Made by a program: the position numbers and the translations under genes
Assembly: GCF_003255815.1 (NCBI RefSeq)
Contig: NC_037683.1
Coordinates: 77,497,440-77,561,439 of the forward strand
Length of the DNA stretch: 64,000 nucleotides
Reading direction: 5' to 3'
From: Theropithecus gelada
Taxonomy: Eukaryota > Chordata > Mammalia > Primates > Cercopithecidae
The notes under the pieces: model-generated
The model's database searches: none
What the model saw: only the letters and a program-made list of their open reading frames with translations
What the model was told of the DNA's origin: nothing
In this document: positions 22,425-34,417 of the stretch, one piece after another
How positions within the stretch are numbered: the stretch's first letter is position 1
Layout of the letters: each line of letters starts with the position of its first letter

Positions 22425-22640
22425 AACTACCATAATATAACTAATGTGTATTGTCTCTTACTGTTGACAAAGAACTTTTCACCTGTTTTATCTCATATGG
22501 TTCTCAAAACAATCCTGTGAGGTGTCTAGGGCAGATGTTATTGTCAATTCCATTTTACTGATGAAAATACTGAGGTCGAAAGAAGTTAAGTAACTTATCT
22601 AAGATGACACTGAAAATAAGTGGTAAGGGTCATGACTCCA
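22425..22640 (-). mobile_element. MIR SINE, antisense
   Basis: TTTATCTCATATGGTTCTCA, ATTCCATTTTACTGATGAAA, AAAGAAGTTAAGTAACTTAT. Clear antisense MIR. Confidence 0.85.
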
Positions 22641-23100
22641 CATCCTCAGCCTATAGGAGAAGTCAACATCCTAAGCTCTCAGCATCACTATGAAGTGATC
22701 TTTAAAATAAAAACACCAAGCTTTATGTAGCCATTTTCAGAAGAGGGCACAGCATAAATAAAGATAAAGTGATGGGAAATTATCATGCACAGTTTAGGAA
22801 ACATAAAATGCAGCTCTTCTAAATATGAGTTATGTGTGCAGGAGTTACGTAGGGTTGAGACGGCATATTGAGAAAAGCACCGTTTTCAAAGAAGAATTAA
22901 CAAAGGTGAGCAAATGAACAGATGTGAAGGGTCACAAAAAGACCAGAAACAGACCTAATATCAAAATTTTTGAGATTGAGTAAATGAAAGAATGACGATG
23001 GTGCTAAAAATATAAGAAAGTCATGCAGAGAGAGTGGTTTCACAGTTACTTATTTCTTAATATGTTTAGTTAGATGTACTGAATAGTAGAGATAAATGCT
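22640..23100. other. Gene-free stretch, no recognised repeat
   Basis: A-rich unique sequence without credible coding frames. Confidence 0.4.
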
Positions 23101-23450
23101 TCTTTTCATGATTCATTCAAACAACTTCTGCTGAGCCCCTATGATGTGCTAAAGGCTGAGGATTTAATAGCAATCAAACATAGACATGGTTCTGCCTTTA
23201 AGGAGCTTCCAGTCAAGTGGAGGAGATAGGTCCCAATCATACAATCATGCAAATGTGAGGCTGCTCTGGTGGTAATGACCACAGAGGGGACACACATGAT
23301 GCTTTGAAGGTCTATAATGAATAAGGGAGTTTGACCTAGTTATGAAGGTCAGAAAATATCTCCTGAAGAAATGACACCCAAGCTGAGATCTGAGAGGTAA
23401 GTAGGAGTTAAATAGGTTAAGAAGACAGAAAGCATTGCAGGCAGGAAGGC
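23100..23450 (+). mobile_element. Ancient LINE-type repeat remnant
   Basis: AACTTCTGCTGAGCCCCTAT, AAGGAGCTTCCAGTCAAGTG, ACACCCAAGCTGAGATCTGA and GCAGGCAGGAAGGCATTC occur in the order of a common old mammalian repeat whose exact family I cannot fix. Confidence 0.5.
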
Positions 23451-23454
23451 ATTC

Positions 23455-23660
23455 ACATAATGGAATATTACACAGTAATATAAGTGAATGAATCCCTGCT
23501 ATACACAGCTAAATGGATGAATATGGAAAACATAACATTGGGTGGAAAAAAGCAAGTTCTAGAGACTATACACAGCATAATACTCTTCTTATGAAGTTTA
23601 AAAGCAAGGAAAATGGAACAATATGTTGTTTACATATATAAATATATGTGATAAAATAAA
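23455..23660 (+). mobile_element. L1M 3'-end fragment
   Basis: ATAATGGAATATTACACAGT then TAAATGGATGAATATGGAAA and AGCATAATACTCTTCTTATG resemble sense L1M ORF2 end and 3' UTR. Confidence 0.6.
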
Positions 23661-23662
23661 AC

Positions 23663-23789
23663 AGCACTTTGGGAGGCCGAGGCAGGCAAATCACCTGAGT
23701 TCAGGAGTTTGAGACCAGCCTGACCAACATGGCAAAATTGCTGTACTACAAATATCTGTACTACAAATACAAAAATTTACCAGGTGTGG
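23663..23789 (+). mobile_element. Alu, left part (split by L1PA)
   Basis: 5'-truncated Alu left arm from AGCACTTTGGGAGGCCGAGG to ACCAGGTGTGG. It contains a 15-16 bp internal duplication (CTGTACTACAAATA twice, 23742-23770). It resumes at 29949 after the L1 insertion. The last 19 bases (23771-23789) are the left target duplication. Confidence 0.9.
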
Positions 23790-24803
23790 ATCATAATCTC
23801 AAGATGGCCAAATAGGAACAGCTTTGGTCTGCAGCTCCCAGTGTGATTGACGCAGAAGATGGGTGATTTCTGCATTTCCAACTGAGGTACCTGGTTTATC
23901 TCATTGGGACTGGTTGGAAAGTGGGTGTAGCAATGCAGGGCGGGGTGTTGCCTGTCCCGGGAAGCGCAAGGGGTCAGGGAATTTCCCTTTCCTAGCCAAG
24001 GGAAGCTGTGACAGACTGTACTAGGAAATTCAGGACACTGCCACCTAAACGCTATGCTTTTCCAACGGTCTTAGCAAACGGCACACCAGGAGATTATATC
24101 CCACGCCTGGCTCAGAGGGTCCCACACCCACGGAGCCTTGCTCACTGCAAGTCTGAGATTGAACTGTGAGGCAGCAAGCCTGGCTAGGGGAGGGGAGTCT
24201 GCCATTGCTGAGGCTTGAGTAGGCAAACAAAGCAGCAGGGGAGCTTGAACTGGGTGGAGCCCACTGCAGCTCAGCAGGCCCGCCTGCCTCTGTAGACTCC
24301 ACCTCTGGGGGCAGGGCATAGCTGAACAAAAGGCAGCAGAAACTTCTGCAGACTTAAACATCCCTGTCTGACAGCTCTGAAGAGAGCAGTGGTTCTCCCA
24401 GCTTGGTGTTTGAGTTCTGAAAATGGACAGACTGCCCCCTCAAGTGGGTCCCTGACCCCTATGTAGCTTAACTTGAAGACACCTCCCAGTAGGGGCCGAC
24501 TGACATGTCATCCAGCCGGCTGCCCCTCTGAGACGAAGCTTCCAGAGGGAGGATCAGGCAGCAATATTTACTGTTCTGCAATATTTGCTGTTCTGCAGCC
24601 TCTGCTGGTGATAACCAGGCAAAAGGGGTCTGGAGTGGACCTCCAGCAAACTCCAGCAGACCTGCAGCTGACAGACCTGGCTCTTAGAAGGAAAACTGAC
24701 AACAGAAAGGAATAACATCACCATCAAGAAAAAGGACATCCACACCAAAACCCCAACTGTAGGTCACCATCATCAAAGACCAAAGGTAGATAAAACTACA
24801 AAA
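23790..24803 (+). promoter_or_regulatory. L1PA 5' UTR / internal promoter
   Basis: GC-richer leader of the L1. AAGATGGCC near 23801 is the YY1-type motif of primate L1 5' ends. Length of about 1014 bp exceeds the roughly 900 bp of the youngest human L1. Overlapping antisense frames at 24045-24361 sit where the primate-L1 antisense ORF0 region would be, but I cannot show that they are ORF0. Confidence 0.75.
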
Positions 24804-25830
24804 ATGGGGAGAAATCAGAGCTGAAAAGCTGAAAATTCTAAAAACCAGAGTGCCCCTTCTCCTCCAAAGGATTGCAGCTCTTCGCCAGCAACAGAACAAA
24901 GCAGGACGGAGAATGTCTTTGACGAGTAGACAGAAGTAGGCTTCACAAAGTCAGTAATAACAAAGTTCTATGAGCTAAAGGAGGATGTTTGAACCCATCG
25001 CAAGGAAGCTAAAAACTCTGAGAAAAGATAAGACGAATGGCTAATAAGAATAAACAGTGTAGAGAAGACCTTAAATGACCTGATGGAGCTGAAAACCATA
25101 GCATGAGAACTTCATGACACATGCACAGGCTTCAATAGCTGATTCAATCAAGTGGAAGAAAGGGTATCAGTGATTGAGGATCAAATTAATGAAATGACGT
25201 GAGAAGAGAAGTTTAGAGAAAAGAGAGTAAAAATAAATGAACAAGGCCTCCAAGAAATATGGGATTATGTGAAAAGACCAAATCTACATTTGATTGGTGT
25301 ACCTGAAAGTGACAGGAAGAATGGAACCAAGCTGGAAAACACTCTTCAGGATATTAACCAGGAGAACTTCTCCAACCTAGAAAGGCAAGCCAACATTCAA
25401 ATTCGGGACATACAGAGAACACCACAAAGATACTCCTCGAGAAGAGCAACCCCAAGACACATAATTGTCATATTCACCAAGGTTGAAATGAAGGAAAAAA
25501 TGCTAAGGGCAGCCAGAGAGAAATGTTGGGTTACCCACAAAGGGAAGCCCATCAGACCAACAGCAGATCTCTCAGCAGAAACTCTACAGGCCAGAAGAGA
25601 GTGAGGGCCAATATTCAACATTCTTCAAGAAAATAATTTTCAACCCAGGATTTCATATCCAGCCAAACTAAGCTTCATAAGTGAAGGACAAATAAAATCC
25701 TTTACAGACAAGCAAATGCTGAGAGATTTTGTCACAACCAGGCCTGCCTGACAAGAGCTCCGGAAGGAAGCACTGAACATGGAAAGGAACAACTCGTACC
25801 AGCCACTGCAAAAAGCATGCCAAATTGTAA
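24804..25830 (+). pseudogene. L1 ORF1 (RNA-binding protein) pseudogene
   Basis: Starts at ATG 24804 and reaches the expected stop TAA at 25828-25830, close to the usual 1017 nt. In active elements the product is a trimeric RNA-binding chaperone with coiled coil, RRM and C-terminal domains. Here the coiled-coil half is out of frame or interrupted. The longest open part is 25269-25604, covering the RRM/CTD junction (RRATPRHIIVIFTKVEMKEK) and ending at a TGA at 25602. Non-functional. Confidence 0.92.
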
Positions 25831-25893
25831 AGACCATCGATGCTAGGAAGAAACTGCATCAACAAATGGGCAAAATCACCAGCTAACATCATA

Positions 25894-28800
25894 ATGACAG
25901 GATCAAATTCACACATAACAATATTAACCTTAAATGTAAATGGGTTAAACGCCCCAGTTGAAAGACACAGACTGGCAAATTGGATAAAGAGTCAAGACCC
26001 ATCAGTGTGCTGTATTCAGAAGACCCAACTCATGTGCAGAGACACGCATAGGCTCAAAATAAAGGGATGGAGGAAGATCTACCAAGCAAATGGAAAACAA
26101 AAAAAAGTAGGGGTTGCAATCCTAGTCTCTGATATAACAGACTTTAAACCATCAAAGATCGAAAGAGACAAAGAAGGCCATTACATAATGGTAAAGGGAT
26201 CAATTCAACAAGAAGAGCTAACTATCCTAAATATATGTGCACCCAATACAGGAGCACCCAGATTCATGAAGCAAGTCCTGAGAGACCTAAAAAGAGACTT
26301 AGACTCCTACACAATAATAATGGGAGACTTTAACACCCCACTGTCAATATTAGACAGATCAATGAGACAGAAGGTTAACAAGGATATCCAGGACTTGAAC
26401 TCAGTTCTGAACCAAGCAGACCTAATAGACATCTACAGAACTCTCCACCCAAAATCAACAGAATATACATTCTTCTCAGCACCACGTTGCACTTATTCCA
26501 AAATTGACCACATAGTTGGAAGTAAAGCAGTACTCAGCAAATGTAAAAGAACAGGAATCATAACAAACTGTCTCTCAGACCACAGTGCAATCAAATTAGA
26601 ACTCAGGATTAAGAAACGCACTCAAAACTGCATAACTACATGGAAACTGAACAACCTGCTCCTGGATGATTACTGGGTAAATAACCAAATAAAGGCAGAA
26701 AAAAAGGTGTTCTTTGAAACCAATGAGAACAAAGACACAACGTATCAGAATCTCTGGGACACATTTAAAGCAGTGTGTAGAGGGAAATGTGTAGCACTAA
26801 ATGCCCTCAAGAGAAAGCAGGAATGATCTAAAATCAACACCCTAACATCACAGTTAAAAGAACTAGAGAAGCAAGAGCAAACACATTCAAAAACTAGCAG
26901 AAGTCAAGAAATAACTAAGATCAGAGCAGAACTGAAGGAGATAGAGACACATAAAACCCTTCAAAAAATCAGTGAATCCAGGAGCTGTTTTTTTTAAAAG
27001 ATCAACAAAATTATTGACTGCTAGCAAGACTAATAAAGAATAAAAGAGAGAAGAATCAAATGGACGCAATAAAAAATGATAAAGGGAATATCACCACTGA
27101 CCCCACAGAAATACAAACTACCATCAGATAATGCTATAAACACCTCTATGCAAATAAACTAGAAAATCTAGAAGAGATGGATAAATTCCTGGACACATAC
27201 ACCCTTTCAAGACTAAACCAGGAAGAAGTTGAATCTCTAAATAGACCAATAACAGGCTCTGAAATTGAGGCAATAATTAATAGCCTACCAGCCAAAACAA
27301 GTTCAGGACCAGATGGATTCACAGCTGAATTATCCCAGAGGTACAAAGAGGAGCTGCTACCATTCCTTCTGAAACTATTCCAATCAATAGAAAAAGAGGG
27401 AATCCTCCTTAACTCATTTTATGAGGCCAGCATCATCCTGATACCAAAGTCTGGCAGAGAAACAACAAAAAAAGAGAATTGTAGGCCAATATCCCTGATG
27501 AACATTGCTGCGAAAATCCTCAATAAAATACTGGCAAACCGAATCCAGCAGCACACCAAAAAGCTTATCCACCAAGATCAAATTGGCTTCATTCCTGGGA
27601 TGCAAGGCTTGTTCAACATTCACAAATCAATAAACGTAATCCATCACATAAACAGAACTGAAGACAAAAACCACATGATTATCTCAATAGATGCAGCAAG
27701 GGCCTTCAACAAAATTCAACAGCGCTTCATGCTAAAAACTCTCAATAAAGTAGGTATTGATGGAATGTATCTCAAAATAATAAGAGCTATTTATGACAAA
27801 CCCACAGCCAATATCATACTGAATGGGCAAAAACTGGAAGCATTCCCTTTGAAAACTGGCACAAGACAGGGATGCCCTCTCTCACCACTCCTATTCCACA
27901 TAGTGTTGGAAGTTCTGGCCAGGGAAATCAGGCAAGAGAAATAAATAAAGAGTATTCAATTAGGAAAAGAAGTCAAATTGTCCCTGTTTGCAGATGACAT
28001 GATTGTATATTTAGAAAACCCCATCGTCTCAGCCCAAAATCTCCTTAAGCTGATAAGCAACTTCAGCAAAGTCTCAGGATACAAAATCAATGTGCAAAAA
28101 TCACAAGCATTCTTACACACCAATGACAGACAAACAGAGAGCCAAATCATGAGTGAGATCCCATTCACAATTGCTACAAAGAGAATAAAATACCTAGGAA
28201 TAAAACTTATAAGGTATGTGAAGGACCTCTTCAAGGAGAACTACAAACCACTGCTCCACGAAATAAAAGAGGACACAAACAAATGGAAGAGCATTCCATG
28301 CTCATGGATAGGAAGAATCAATATTGTGAAAATGGCCATACAGCCCAAGGTAATTTATAGATTCAATGCCATCCCCATCAGGCTACCAATGACTTTCTTC
28401 ACATAATTGGAAAAACTACTTTAAAGTTCATATGGAACCAAAAAAGAGCCTGCATTGCCAAGACAATCCTAAGCCAAAAGAACAAAGCTGGAGGCATCAC
28501 GCTACCTGACTTCAAACTACACTACAAGGCTACATTAACCAAAACAGCATGGTACTGGTACCAAAACAGAGATGTAGACCACTGGAACAGACCAGAGGCC
28601 TCAGAAATAACACCTCACATCTACAACCATGTGATCTTTGACAAACCTGACAAAAACAAGCAATGGGGAAAGGATTCCCTATTTAATAAATGGTGCTGGG
28701 AAAACTGGCTAGCCATATGTAGAAAGCTGAAACTGGATCCCTTCCTTACACCTTATATAAAAATTAATTCAAGATGGATTAAATACTTAAATGTTAGACC

Positions 28801-29709
28801 TAAAACCATAAAAACTCTAGAAGAAAACCTAGGCAATACTATTCAGGACATAGGCATGGGCAATGCCTTCATGACTAAAACATCAAAAGCAATGGCAACA
28901 AAAGCCAAAGTAGACAAATGGGATCTAATTAAACTAAAGAGCTTCTGCAGAGCAAAAAAACTACCATCAGAGTGAACAGGCAATCTACAGAATGGGAGAA
29001 AATTTTTGCAATCTACCCATCAGACAGAGGGCTAATATCCAGAATCTACAAAGAACTTAAACAAATTTACAAGAAAAAATCAAACAACCCCATCAAAAAG
29101 TGGGCAAAGGATATGAACAGACACTTTCAAAAGAAGATATATATGCAGCCAACGGACACATGAAAAAATGCTCATCATCACTGGTCATCAGAGAAATGCA
29201 AATCAAAACCACAATGAGATACCATCTCATACCAGTTAGAATGGCGATCATTAAAAAGTCAGGAAACATCCTGGAGAGGATGTGGAGAAATAGGAATGCT
29301 TTTACTCTGTTGGTGGGAGTGTAAACTAGTTCAACCACTGTGGAAGACAGTGTCGCAATTCCTGAGGGATCTAGAACTAGAAATACCATTTGACCCAGCC
29401 ATCCCATTACTGGGTATATACCGAAAGGATTATAAATCATGCTACTATAAATACACATGCACACATATGTTTATTGTGGCACTATTTGCAACATCACAGA
29501 CTTGGAACCAACCCAAATGTCCATCGATGATAGACTGGATTAAGAAAATATGGCACATATATACAATGGAATACTATGCAGTTATAAAAAAGGATGAGTT
29601 CATGTCCTTTGTAGCAACATGGATGAAACTGAAAGTCATCATTCTGAGCAAACTATTGCAAGGACAGAAAACTAAACACCACATGTTCTCACTCATAGGT
29701 GGGCATTGA
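25894..29709 (+). pseudogene. L1 ORF2 (endonuclease / reverse transcriptase) pseudogene
   Basis: Start ATG 25894 and natural stop TGA 29707-29709, with total length near the usual 1275 codons. The N-terminal endonuclease is open to a premature TGA at 26824. It retains N14, the MGDFN motif (D145, N147) and SDH (D229, H230), but residue 43 is K (IQKTQ) where the family has the catalytic E. The rest is split by stops and frameshifts into pieces at 27177-27944 (RT fingers/palm), 27978-28406 (contains FADD, the RT active site), 28631-28975, 28972-29163 and 29296-29709 (C-terminal part). Inactive. Confidence 0.95.
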
Positions 29710-29948
29710 AGAATGAGAACTCTTGGACACAGGGCGGGGAACATCATACATGGGGGCCTGTCATGGGGTGGGGGGATGGCAGAGGGATAGCATTAGGAGA
29801 AATACTTCATGTAAATGATGAGTTAATGGGTGCAGCACACCAACACGGCACATGTATGCATATGTAACCAACCTGCACATTGTACACATGTACCCTAGAA
29901 CTTAAAGCATAATAAAAAAAATGTGAAAAAAAAATATACTGGATGTGG

Positions 29949-30100
29949 TGGTCCACACCTATAATCCCAGCTACTCGGGAGGGTGAGGCATGAGAATCAC
30001 TTGAATTCGGGAGGTGGAGGCTGCAGTGAGATGATATCATGCCACTGCACTCCAGCCTGGACAGTGAGACTTTGTCTAAAACAAAACAAAACAAAACTGC
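29949..30100 (+). mobile_element. Alu, right part (split by L1PA)
   Basis: Continues the Alu of 23663-23789: TGGTCCACACCTATAATCCC, GCTACTCGGGAGGGTGAGGC, CACTGCACTCCAGCCTGG, with an AAAACAAAAC tail. Confidence 0.92.
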
Positions 30101-30349
30101 CAATAAAACTAAACACAAAATGCAGGGATGGTAGTTACCTTTGGAGGAGGGATAGCAGAGAAGAAATGGGAGGTTCACAAAGTGACATGTAAATTATTGG
30201 TAATGCTCTAGATACTGGGGTGGGTGGGTGGGGAGTTCTGAAATATTCATTGTCTTATGTTAATTACATAAATAGAGAAGACCATGCATTGGGTAATTTA
30301 ATAGCATTTCATAAACCAAGGATTATGATTAATCCAATTCTAGGCACCT

Positions 30350-31080
30350 GAGATTTTTAAAAAAGGAGAGACCATGCTGAGTACTGGGGACTTAAAGACT
30401 AGCAGGATGGCTGGAATAGAAGAGCAGAGTAGGGAAAGGTGGGAAATAAGGCTGCAGAGATGGCTGGGGTACAGACCAAGCAGAGACTTGCAGCCTTTTC
30501 AAGCAATGTTCCTTTTATCTTGAGAGCTGTGGGAGCCTTTGAAAAATGCTCAAGCAAGAGGCAGACTTTCAAAACTTGCATTTTGAAAAAACTTATCTGC
30601 CTTCAATGTAATGATCAGATTGAAGAGAGACCAGAATGAATATGGATGGACCACTTAGGAAGCCTTCTTAGACATAATATAATACTGGGTGCTTGGAATA
30701 GTGTGGTGATGGTGCTGAAACTAATAGTAGTGATAATGATGGTGATGGTTCCTGTGGTGCTGGTAGTGATAGTAGAGATAGTAGTAGTGGTGGTGATGGT
30801 GGTGATGATGATGGAGGTAGTGATGGTGGCAATAGTAATGATGGGTGATGATGGGTTTTGTGTTGGAAATAGAGATAAATAGACAGATTTGAGAATATTT
30901 AAGAAGTAAAATATACAGAATTTAGAAATAGATTTGATAGATGTATTGACAGAGAGAAAGATGTCAAGGATAAATTCCTAGGTTTCTCGCTTGGCAATAA
31001 AGTGGGGATGGGTCAGGAAGGGGAAACTAAGAGTTCAGTCTGAGGCCTAGTGAACTGAAGATGCCTTTTCAGTCCCACCT
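30350..31080 (+). mobile_element. Ancient interspersed repeat (same family as 1-4080)
   Basis: GGAGCCTTTGAAAAATGCTC, TGATCAGATTGAAGAGAG, AGATGTCAAGGATAAATTCC and AACTAAGAGTTCAGTCTGAG are diverged versions of the repeat seen at the left edge. The copy contains an internally expanded GAT/GGT trinucleotide-like run. Confidence 0.5.
30704..30858. repeat. GATGGT/GTGATG-rich simple repeat
   Basis: About 150 bp of imperfect GTG, GAT and AGT trinucleotides (GTGGTGATGGTGGTGATGAT core). It creates the V/M-rich frame at 30646-30882, which is an artefact. Confidence 0.9.
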
Positions 31081-31405
31081 CCTTCTCAACTCCCTTCCAG
31101 AGGTGATGGTCTTACTTTCCTCTTTATTCTTTATTATCTAAAAGTCAGCTCACAAACTCAAACTCTTTTAGGGGCTAGGCAGGTAACTGGAGTGAATGAA
31201 GCATGCAGGGTCAGGGGGACATTCAGAGACATTCAGAATGGAAAGGAATTTGGTGACCTATAAAAAACATGACATGTCAAAAGCAGGGTGGCTGTGACTC
31301 AGATAAGCCCGTTGGGAAGCCAAAGGTTGGCAGCTTTTGATTTTTCAAAAGAAGCTGAAAATCATGATTTTTATGTTTCTTACTTAACAACTAATTTGAC
31401 TCTTA
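31080..31405. other. Gene-free stretch, no recognised repeat
   Basis: Unique sequence up to the CA microsatellite. No credible frame. Confidence 0.4.
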
Positions 31406-31407
31406 TG

Positions 31408-31447
31408 CACACACACACACACACACACACGCACACACACACACACC
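31408..31447. repeat. CA microsatellite
   Basis: About 20 CA units with one GC interruption (CACACGCACACA). Probably length-variable. Confidence 0.95.
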
Positions 31448-31639
31448 CTACCCCTACTAACCTACTATAAGGACCATTCTATAGGCCAAAAAAAAAAAAA
31501 CCCAAATCTGTGAGCCATGCATAGCCAGATTAGAATTCTGGTTCTAAATCATTCATTAATATTTAGTTTACTCATATGACTGATCAAGCATATTTCAATA
31601 ATGTTATTGGGGTAGAAATTTTCTGATAACATTTTAAGA

Positions 31640-31905
31640 GGTACTAGTGGGAGACTGAGGCAGAGGATAGCTTGAGGGCAGAGTTCAAAACCATCCTGGG
31701 CAACATAGTGAGACCCTGTCTCTACCTCCCAAAATAAAATTAGCCAGGTGTGGTGGTGAACATCTGTAGTCCTAGCTACTTAAGAGGGTGAGGCAGGAGG
31801 ATCACTTGAGCCCAGGAGTTTGAGGTGACAGTGAGCTGTGATCATGCCACTGCATTCCAGCCTTGGTGACAGAGGAAGAACCTGTTTCTAGGGGAAAAAA
31901 AAGTT
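31640..31905 (+). mobile_element. AluJ-type element, 5'-truncated
   Basis: GGGAGACTGAGGCAGAGGAT to CCAGCCTTGGTGACAGAGGA; two arms, diverged, with old AluJ-like positions. Confidence 0.88.
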
Positions 31906-31974
31906 TTAGTATTTGGATTTTACCAAAACATAATAAATTTTAAAACATCATTTAAAAATGTTTAAAATCATTTC

Positions 31975-33175
31975 TTAGAAAAACGTCAAGTTCTAAGAAA
32001 AGTTGCAAGAATAGAATAATGAGCTTCCATGTACCTTCACCCAGATTCACCAATTGTTAGCATTTTGCCACATTTGGGTTCTGTTTCTTCCTGCTCCCCC
32101 ATCTGGATCATTTGAGAGGGAGAAATGGATATAATGACCATAAAACTTTAGTATTTTGCCCCTACGTACAGTGATATTTTCTAACATAACCACAATATGA
32201 TCATCAAATTCAGGATCAATACAATACCATTACCTAATATACAGTTAATATTCAATTTTGTGATTTTTTTTTCTCATTCAGAATCCAGCTGAGATCACTC
32301 ATTTCATTTTGTTGTCATGTATATTTTGTCTCCTTTACCCTAGAATGGTTCCTCATGTCTTTCATGACATTGACATTTTTGAAGAGTACAGGCCAGCTGT
32401 TTTACAGAATGCCCTTCCAATTGAGTTTGCTTGATCGTTTCCTTATGATTAGATTCAGGTTGTGCATTTTTGGCAGGAATACCATGTAAGTACTGTTGTG
32501 TCCTCAGCAGCTCACTCCGGGAGGCACACGATGTCACTTTGATGAACCCACTGTACAGGAACTTCCCCCCTTTGCAATCAGCAAGTAATCTGTGGGGAGA
32601 TATTTTGAGGCTCCGAAAATATCCTGTTCACCAACAAACTTTCACCTAATAGTTTTAGCATCTATTGAAGACTGTCATCTTAATCTGTTATTACTGCAGA
32701 GGCTGCAAGTTTGTGATTTTTAAAACAAATATTTCTTCTATGTTTGTTAGCATTTCGCTGTAAAAAAGAGGTTTATCTTCCCCATTATTTACTTATTTAT
32801 ATATATTTTTTATCTCTGAACATCTGGACTCTTTTTGCTGCCAATGTTTTATAACTTATCATTGTTATTTTGATGCTAAAATTGCCCATAATTGGCCAGA
32901 GGGAGCTCTTTCAAGCTGGCTCCTATGTTATTTTGACACTGCCCCTTATATTTTTGAGGGTTTGCTTTCTGTCACAAGATGCGTACGGCTCACTTTGTAC
33001 TTTCCCTGCCCTAGCCCTGGAATAAGCCATTTATCCAAGGGGCCCTGCTTCCTTTCAGTGGGGGATGTATTCAGAAATGAAACTCTGGGCCCTAGGTATG
33101 CTCACGACTACTGAGATGTCATTGATTCTAGGTGCTTTTAGTGAATAGAACTGGGAGATATACATTTCTTTAAAT
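31975..33175 (+). mobile_element. Old L1M-class 3' UTR, sense
   Basis: Long, well-ordered match to an old L1 3' region: ACCCAGATTCACCAATTGTT, TTTTTGAAGAGTACAGGCCA, TGATTAGATTCAGGTTGTGC, TTTTTGGCAGGAATACCATG, CTTTCAAGCTGGCTCCTATG, GCCCTAGCCCTGGAATAAGC. Moderately diverged and without coding capacity. Confidence 0.75.
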
Positions 33176-33990
33176 TTGTGGGTTCATCCTGGCCCCTCGA
33201 ATTCCAATCAAACATAAGAGAACTCTTCCTTACCTCCCCACTTTCCATCATTGTAACTGCCCTCCACCTACCACCTCTCCCGCAGAGAGTACCCCGGCTC
33301 CCAAGAATACCAGTACATTTGTTCAAAGCATGCATTTTAAAACATGCTTCCTCCTTTCCCAGCTGCTGAAATAACTTATTTTGACATTCCCCAGTTTCTA
33401 TAATTTTTCTAGTTACTTTTCTCACATTATACACATGTTCTTTCTAAGTATATCTTCACAAAGATTTTACCATGTAGATGTGCTATTTTAATATTATTTA
33501 TCATCAGTCACACAAGGAACAATTCCCTTGGCTTGAGTAAGGCTGAAGAAGGTTATTGATAATAACTTCCATCTGCTTGGCAGCTTAAAGTTTACAAAGT
33601 ACTTTTTTACATGTGCTACTTCATTCACTCTCAATGGTTTCAATTCTTCAGGTCCTAGACAAAATGAACAATAAATAAATTCTGAGCTTCATAAATGTTT
33701 CACATAGTAGGAACTTGAATAATGCCTGCTCATTTTTTCTCTTAATTTTTTCTGTAGACCACCTCTGTGATCAACCTGCTGATTTTAAAAAAAGATCCAT
33801 TTAGAATCTGTGACTAATGAAAATAGGTATCATATAAAAGGATGAATAATCTTAAGCAATAGGTAATCTAAAATGTTTTATACTCACTGTAGCATTTTTT
33901 TGCCATTGTTATTTCATAGGGATTTTGTGTCTTCTTTAGACTGATATTTTTAAAAAGACATCTGCTTCCTAAAGACATAACAATTACAAA
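33176..33990. other. Gene-free stretch with a possible MIR trace
   Basis: 33545-33625 (TTACAAAGTACTTTTTTACA) resembles an antisense MIR. The remainder is AT-rich and unassigned. Confidence 0.35.
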
Positions 33991-33994
33991 TGCC

Positions 33995-34110
33995 TTTAAA
34001 GCAGTGGTTCTCAAGTGTGGCTGCAAGAAGAATGTCTCGGGGAAATGTGTGTGGGGGCTGCATCCCACAGTGATTAAATCAGAATCTTTAGGATAGGCAT
34101 CAGTACTGTA
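33995..34110. mobile_element. MER5-like hAT fragment
   Basis: GCAGTGGTTCTCAAGTGTGG, TGATTAAATCAGAATCTTTA and GGATAGGCATCAGT. Short and diverged. Confidence 0.6.
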
Positions 34111-34417
34111 AAAAACTATTGGGAAGATTTCACTGAGAAGCCACTGCATGGGTAAGGAAAGGCTGTGCCAAGGACTGATGAGGGTAGCTTGGGTCACACG
34201 TTAAGTACAAGAGAACTTGATCTCTACCTCATTTCCGATGTAAAGACCAGTACTTAAAGTACGTAAGAATATATTTTGAGCTTAACCTTGTCGTTGAAAG
34301 GCACAGAATACATTCTCTTTTTTCTTAGCCAATATGATATCAAAGACTATCTTTTCTTTATTCTAAGTGCCCTGCTCGAGCATCCTCATCTTTCAACTAG
34401 ATTAATCTCCTTGAAGG

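Larger units (their letters stand above)
23790..29929 (+). mobile_element. Near-full-length L1PA retrotransposon (inactive), inserted in Alu
   Basis: About 6.1 kb. A 5' UTR opens with AAGATGGCCAAATAGGAACA (23790-24803), followed by ORF1 and ORF2 remnants, a G-rich 3' UTR (GTCATGGGGTGGGGGGATGG) and an A-rich tail. It is flanked by AAAAATTTACCAGGTGTGG (23771-23789) and AAAAATATACTGGATGTGG (29930-29948), a 19-bp duplication with four mismatches. That level of decay and the long 5' UTR fit an L1PA4-L1PA8-age element predating or near the ape/Old World monkey split. It cannot move: both ORFs are broken. Confidence 0.95.

Noticed and set aside
25840..29709. Possible functional reverse transcriptase gene
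   Set aside because: It is L1 ORF2 with premature stops, frameshifts and a changed catalytic residue; not a host gene or an active element.
30646..30882. Valine/methionine-rich hydrophobic peptide
   Set aside because: Encoded by a GATGGT-type simple repeat.
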